This document shows positions 62,937 through 64,000 of a stretch of 64,000 nucleotides of DNA, piece after piece; the first letter of the stretch is position 1; every line of letters starts with the position of its first letter. This stretch comes from Piscicola geometra (Eukaryota > Annelida > Clitellata > Hirudinida > Piscicolidae), in contig OX030967.1 of NCBI GenBank assembly GCA_943735955.1, positions 7,475,558-7,539,557 of the forward strand. Direction: 5' to 3'. The notes below the pieces were generated by a model that did not search any database, was not told the origin of the DNA, and saw only the letters and a list, made by a program, of their open reading frames with translations. The translations under genes were made by a program, and so were the position numbers.

Positions 62937-64000
62937 CATCGTTCGTCTTCACCGTCTTCACCGTCTTCATCGTCTTCACCGTCTTCATCGTCTTCACCGT
63001 CTTCATCGTCTTCACCGTCTTCATCTTCTTCACCGTCTTCACCGTCTTCACCGTCTTCACCGTCTTCATCGTCTTCATCGTCTTCACCGTCTTCACCGTC
63101 TTCATCGTTCGTCTTCATCGTCTTCATCGTCTTCATCGTCTTCACCGTCTTCATCGTCTTCATCGTCTTCATCGTCTTCATCGTCTTCACCGTCTTCATC
63201 GTCTTCACCGTCTTCATCGTCTTCACCGTCTTCATCGTCTTCACCGTCTTCATCGTCTTCACCGTCTTCATCGTCTTCATCGTCTTCACCGTCTTCATCG
63301 TCTTCACCGTCTTCATCGTCTTCATCGTCTTCACCGTCTTCATCGTCTTCACCGTCTTCATCGTCTTCACCGTCTTCATCTTCTTCACCGTCTTCACCGT
63401 CTTCACCGTCTTCACCGTCTTCATCGTCTTCACCGTCTTCACCGTCTTCATCGTTCGTCTTCATCGTCTTCATCGTCTTCATCGTCTTCACCGTCTTCAT
63501 CGTCTTCATCGTCTTCATCGTCTTCATCGTCTTCACCGTCTTCATCGTCTTCACCGTCTTCATCGTCTTCACCGTCTTCATCGTCTTCACCGTCTTCACC
63601 GTCTTCACCGTCTTCATCGTCTTCATCGTCTTCACCGTCTTCACCGTCTTCACCGTTTTCACCGTCTTCACCGTCTTCATCGTCTTCATCGTCTTCATTG
63701 TCTTCACCGTCTTTACCGTCTTCACCGTCTTCACCGTCTTCACCGTCTTCACCGTCTTCATCGTCTTCATCGTCTTCATCGTCTTCACCGTCTTCATCGT
63801 CTTCACCGTCTTCATCGTCTCCACCGTCTTCACCGTCTTCATCGTCTTCATCGTCTTCACCGTCTTCACCGTCTTCATCGTCTTCATCGTCTTCATCGTC
63901 TTCATCGTCTTCACCGTCTTCACCGTCTTCATCGTCTTCACCGTCTTCACCGTCTTCACCGTCTTCACCGTCTTCATCGTCTTCACCGTCTTCATCGTCT
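62887..64000 (+). repeat. Right-hand partial terminal HOR unit, cut by window end
   Basis: This unit starts with a single GTATTCAT at 62887 followed by CATCATC (GTC changed to ATC, a CpG transition on the other strand). It has CATCTTC near 63019 and 63379 (about 360 instead of 310 bp apart) and CATTG plus CTTTACCG at 63697. The sequence is still regular satellite at base 64000. Confidence 0.8.

Larger units (their letters stand above)
1..64000 (+). repeat. 9-bp satellite array, unit CGTCTTCAY, filling the whole window
   Basis: Every stretch read consists of CGTCTTCAC or CGTCTTCAT units in one orientation; no GAAGAC-oriented (inverted) unit was seen on the + strand. The last base (C or T) is the main polymorphism. 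The GTCTTC core is strongly conserved. The + strand is pyrimidine-rich (7 of 9 bases), and essentially every G is in a CpG. Minor unit variants include CTTTAC, GTTTTCAC, CTTCTTCG, CACTG, CATTG, CATCATC and CTCC. The only recurrent register change is a 4-bp remainder (CGTT, or CATT, CTTT, AGTT, CGCT in places) that makes a 13-mer. No non-repetitive insert longer than about 20 bp was noticed, so no stretch of the window lies outside the array. This is typical of eukaryotic satellite DNA; species and location cannot be read from it. An assembly artefact in copy number is possible, but the nested variant patterns argue against pure artefact. Confidence 0.97.
44476..64000 (+). repeat. Zone III: sparse phase breaks, GTATTCATC / CATCTTC subfamily
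   Basis: To the right of about 44.5 kb neither CACAATC nor the GTATTCACC/CTTTATCG pair is seen. GTATTCATC (from 48831) and CATCTTC become the recurrent markers, and CTCCACCG variants are common. Phase breaks fall to roughly one per 275 bp in the last 8 kb (about 29 counted from 56 to 64 kb). Long CAC-only and CAT-only tracts are frequent. The zone holds a duplication at about 2.25 kb offset, a 1,643-bp tandem pair and a terminal HOR of 1.0 to 1.4 kb. The array runs off the window end, so the right edge is unknown. Confidence 0.7.

Noticed and set aside
90..63995. Hundreds of - strand frames with Lys-Thr then Asp/Glu repeats, 60 to 370 residues
   Set aside because: They tile the array end to end, overlap each other, and are fully determined by the positions of phase breaks. 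No promoter, splice or unique sequence supports any one of them.
1..64000. Arg-Leu-His frame, in which the main C/T polymorphism is a silent His codon change
   Set aside because: This could look like selection on a coding repeat, but each break moves the sequence out of that frame and the same C/T change is replacement in the other two frames. It is a coincidence of unit phase.
1..64000. CRISPR array
   Set aside because: There are no spacers: repeats are 9 bp and contiguous, with no unique sequence of 25-40 bp between them and no cas genes.
1..64000. Telomeric repeat
   Set aside because: The unit does not resemble TTAGGG, TTTAGGG, TTAGG or other known telomere repeats. The HOR nesting and frequent breaks are not telomere-like. 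A subtelomeric location remains possible but is not shown.
1..64000. G-quadruplex, triplex (H-DNA) or hairpin-forming repeat
   Set aside because: No run of three G occurs on the - strand unit (GTGAAGACG). The pyrimidine strand is interrupted by G and A in every unit, so there is no mirror-repeat polypyrimidine tract. The unit is not self-complementary.
1..64000. Bacterial or phage origin
   Set aside because: No gene, ribosome-binding pattern or intergenic spacing is present, and a 64-kb pure 9-bp array with nested HORs is not a known prokaryotic structure. Eukaryotic satellite DNA is the better reading, though only inferred.
1..64000. Transposon or insertion sequence within the array
   Set aside because: I looked for breaks in the 9-mer pattern longer than about 20 bp and saw none. 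The irregular spots (for example 28843, 30861, 45591, 53125) are single or few-base variants of the unit.
1..64000. Whole window as a pure assembly or simulation artefact
   Set aside because: Rare lesions recur at consistent offsets with independent later mutations in each copy, which random expansion by an assembler would not create. Local copy number, notably at 28-32 kb and 49-52 kb, could still be wrong.

Overview
This window contains one thing: an uninterrupted, head-to-tail satellite array. Its basic unit is the 9-bp sequence CGTCTTCAY on the + strand (Y is C or T in roughly equal numbers). About 6,900 to 7,100 units fill all 64,000 bases. No unique sequence, gene, RNA gene, transposon, CRISPR array or operon is visible, and neither array edge lies in the window. 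No inverted unit was seen. The only systematic departure from the 9-bp register is a 4-bp remainder, usually CGTT, that turns a 9-mer into a 13-mer (CGTTCGTCTTCAY). These phase breaks number in the hundreds and are unevenly spaced.

An array of this size and depth of nesting points to eukaryotic repeat DNA (heterochromatin, pericentromere, subtelomere, or a sex or B chromosome) from a long-read assembly. The sequence does not identify the species or the chromosomal position. All three + strand frames and two of the three - strand frames lack stop codons simply because the unit is 9 bp long. The resulting ORFs, the longest over 9,000 codons, are by-products and are not annotated as genes.

Above the 9-mer there are several levels of higher-order repeat (HOR), readable from rare variants and from the spacing of phase breaks. 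Zone I (about 1 to 25.7 kb) has dense phase breaks and a 354-bp HOR carrying CACTG followed by CTTCTTCG. It is arranged in nested segmental copies at offsets of about 0.44, 0.63, 1.3, 1.9, 2.2, 3.05, 3.6, 6.2 and 6.85 kb. Zone II (about 25.7 to 44.5 kb) is marked by 13 copies of a GTATTCACC plus double CTTTATCG signature and by tandem copies at 937, 1,185 and 2,018-2,036 bp. Zone III (about 44.5 to 64 kb) has sparser breaks and signatures GTATTCATC and CATCTTC. It contains a 1,643-bp tandem pair and a terminal HOR of about 1.0-1.4 kb that alternates short and long to give a dimer of about 2.4 kb. A CACAATC variant that follows a phase break is shared by zones I and II and absent from zone III.

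The zones overlap in a graded way and private mutations are shared by nested copies. This fits growth by repeated local, in-register duplication and unequal exchange. Coordinates of repeat copies are given from marker positions and break spacing. Copy ends are soft, because any two stretches of the array align at the 9-bp level. Everything here was read by eye.
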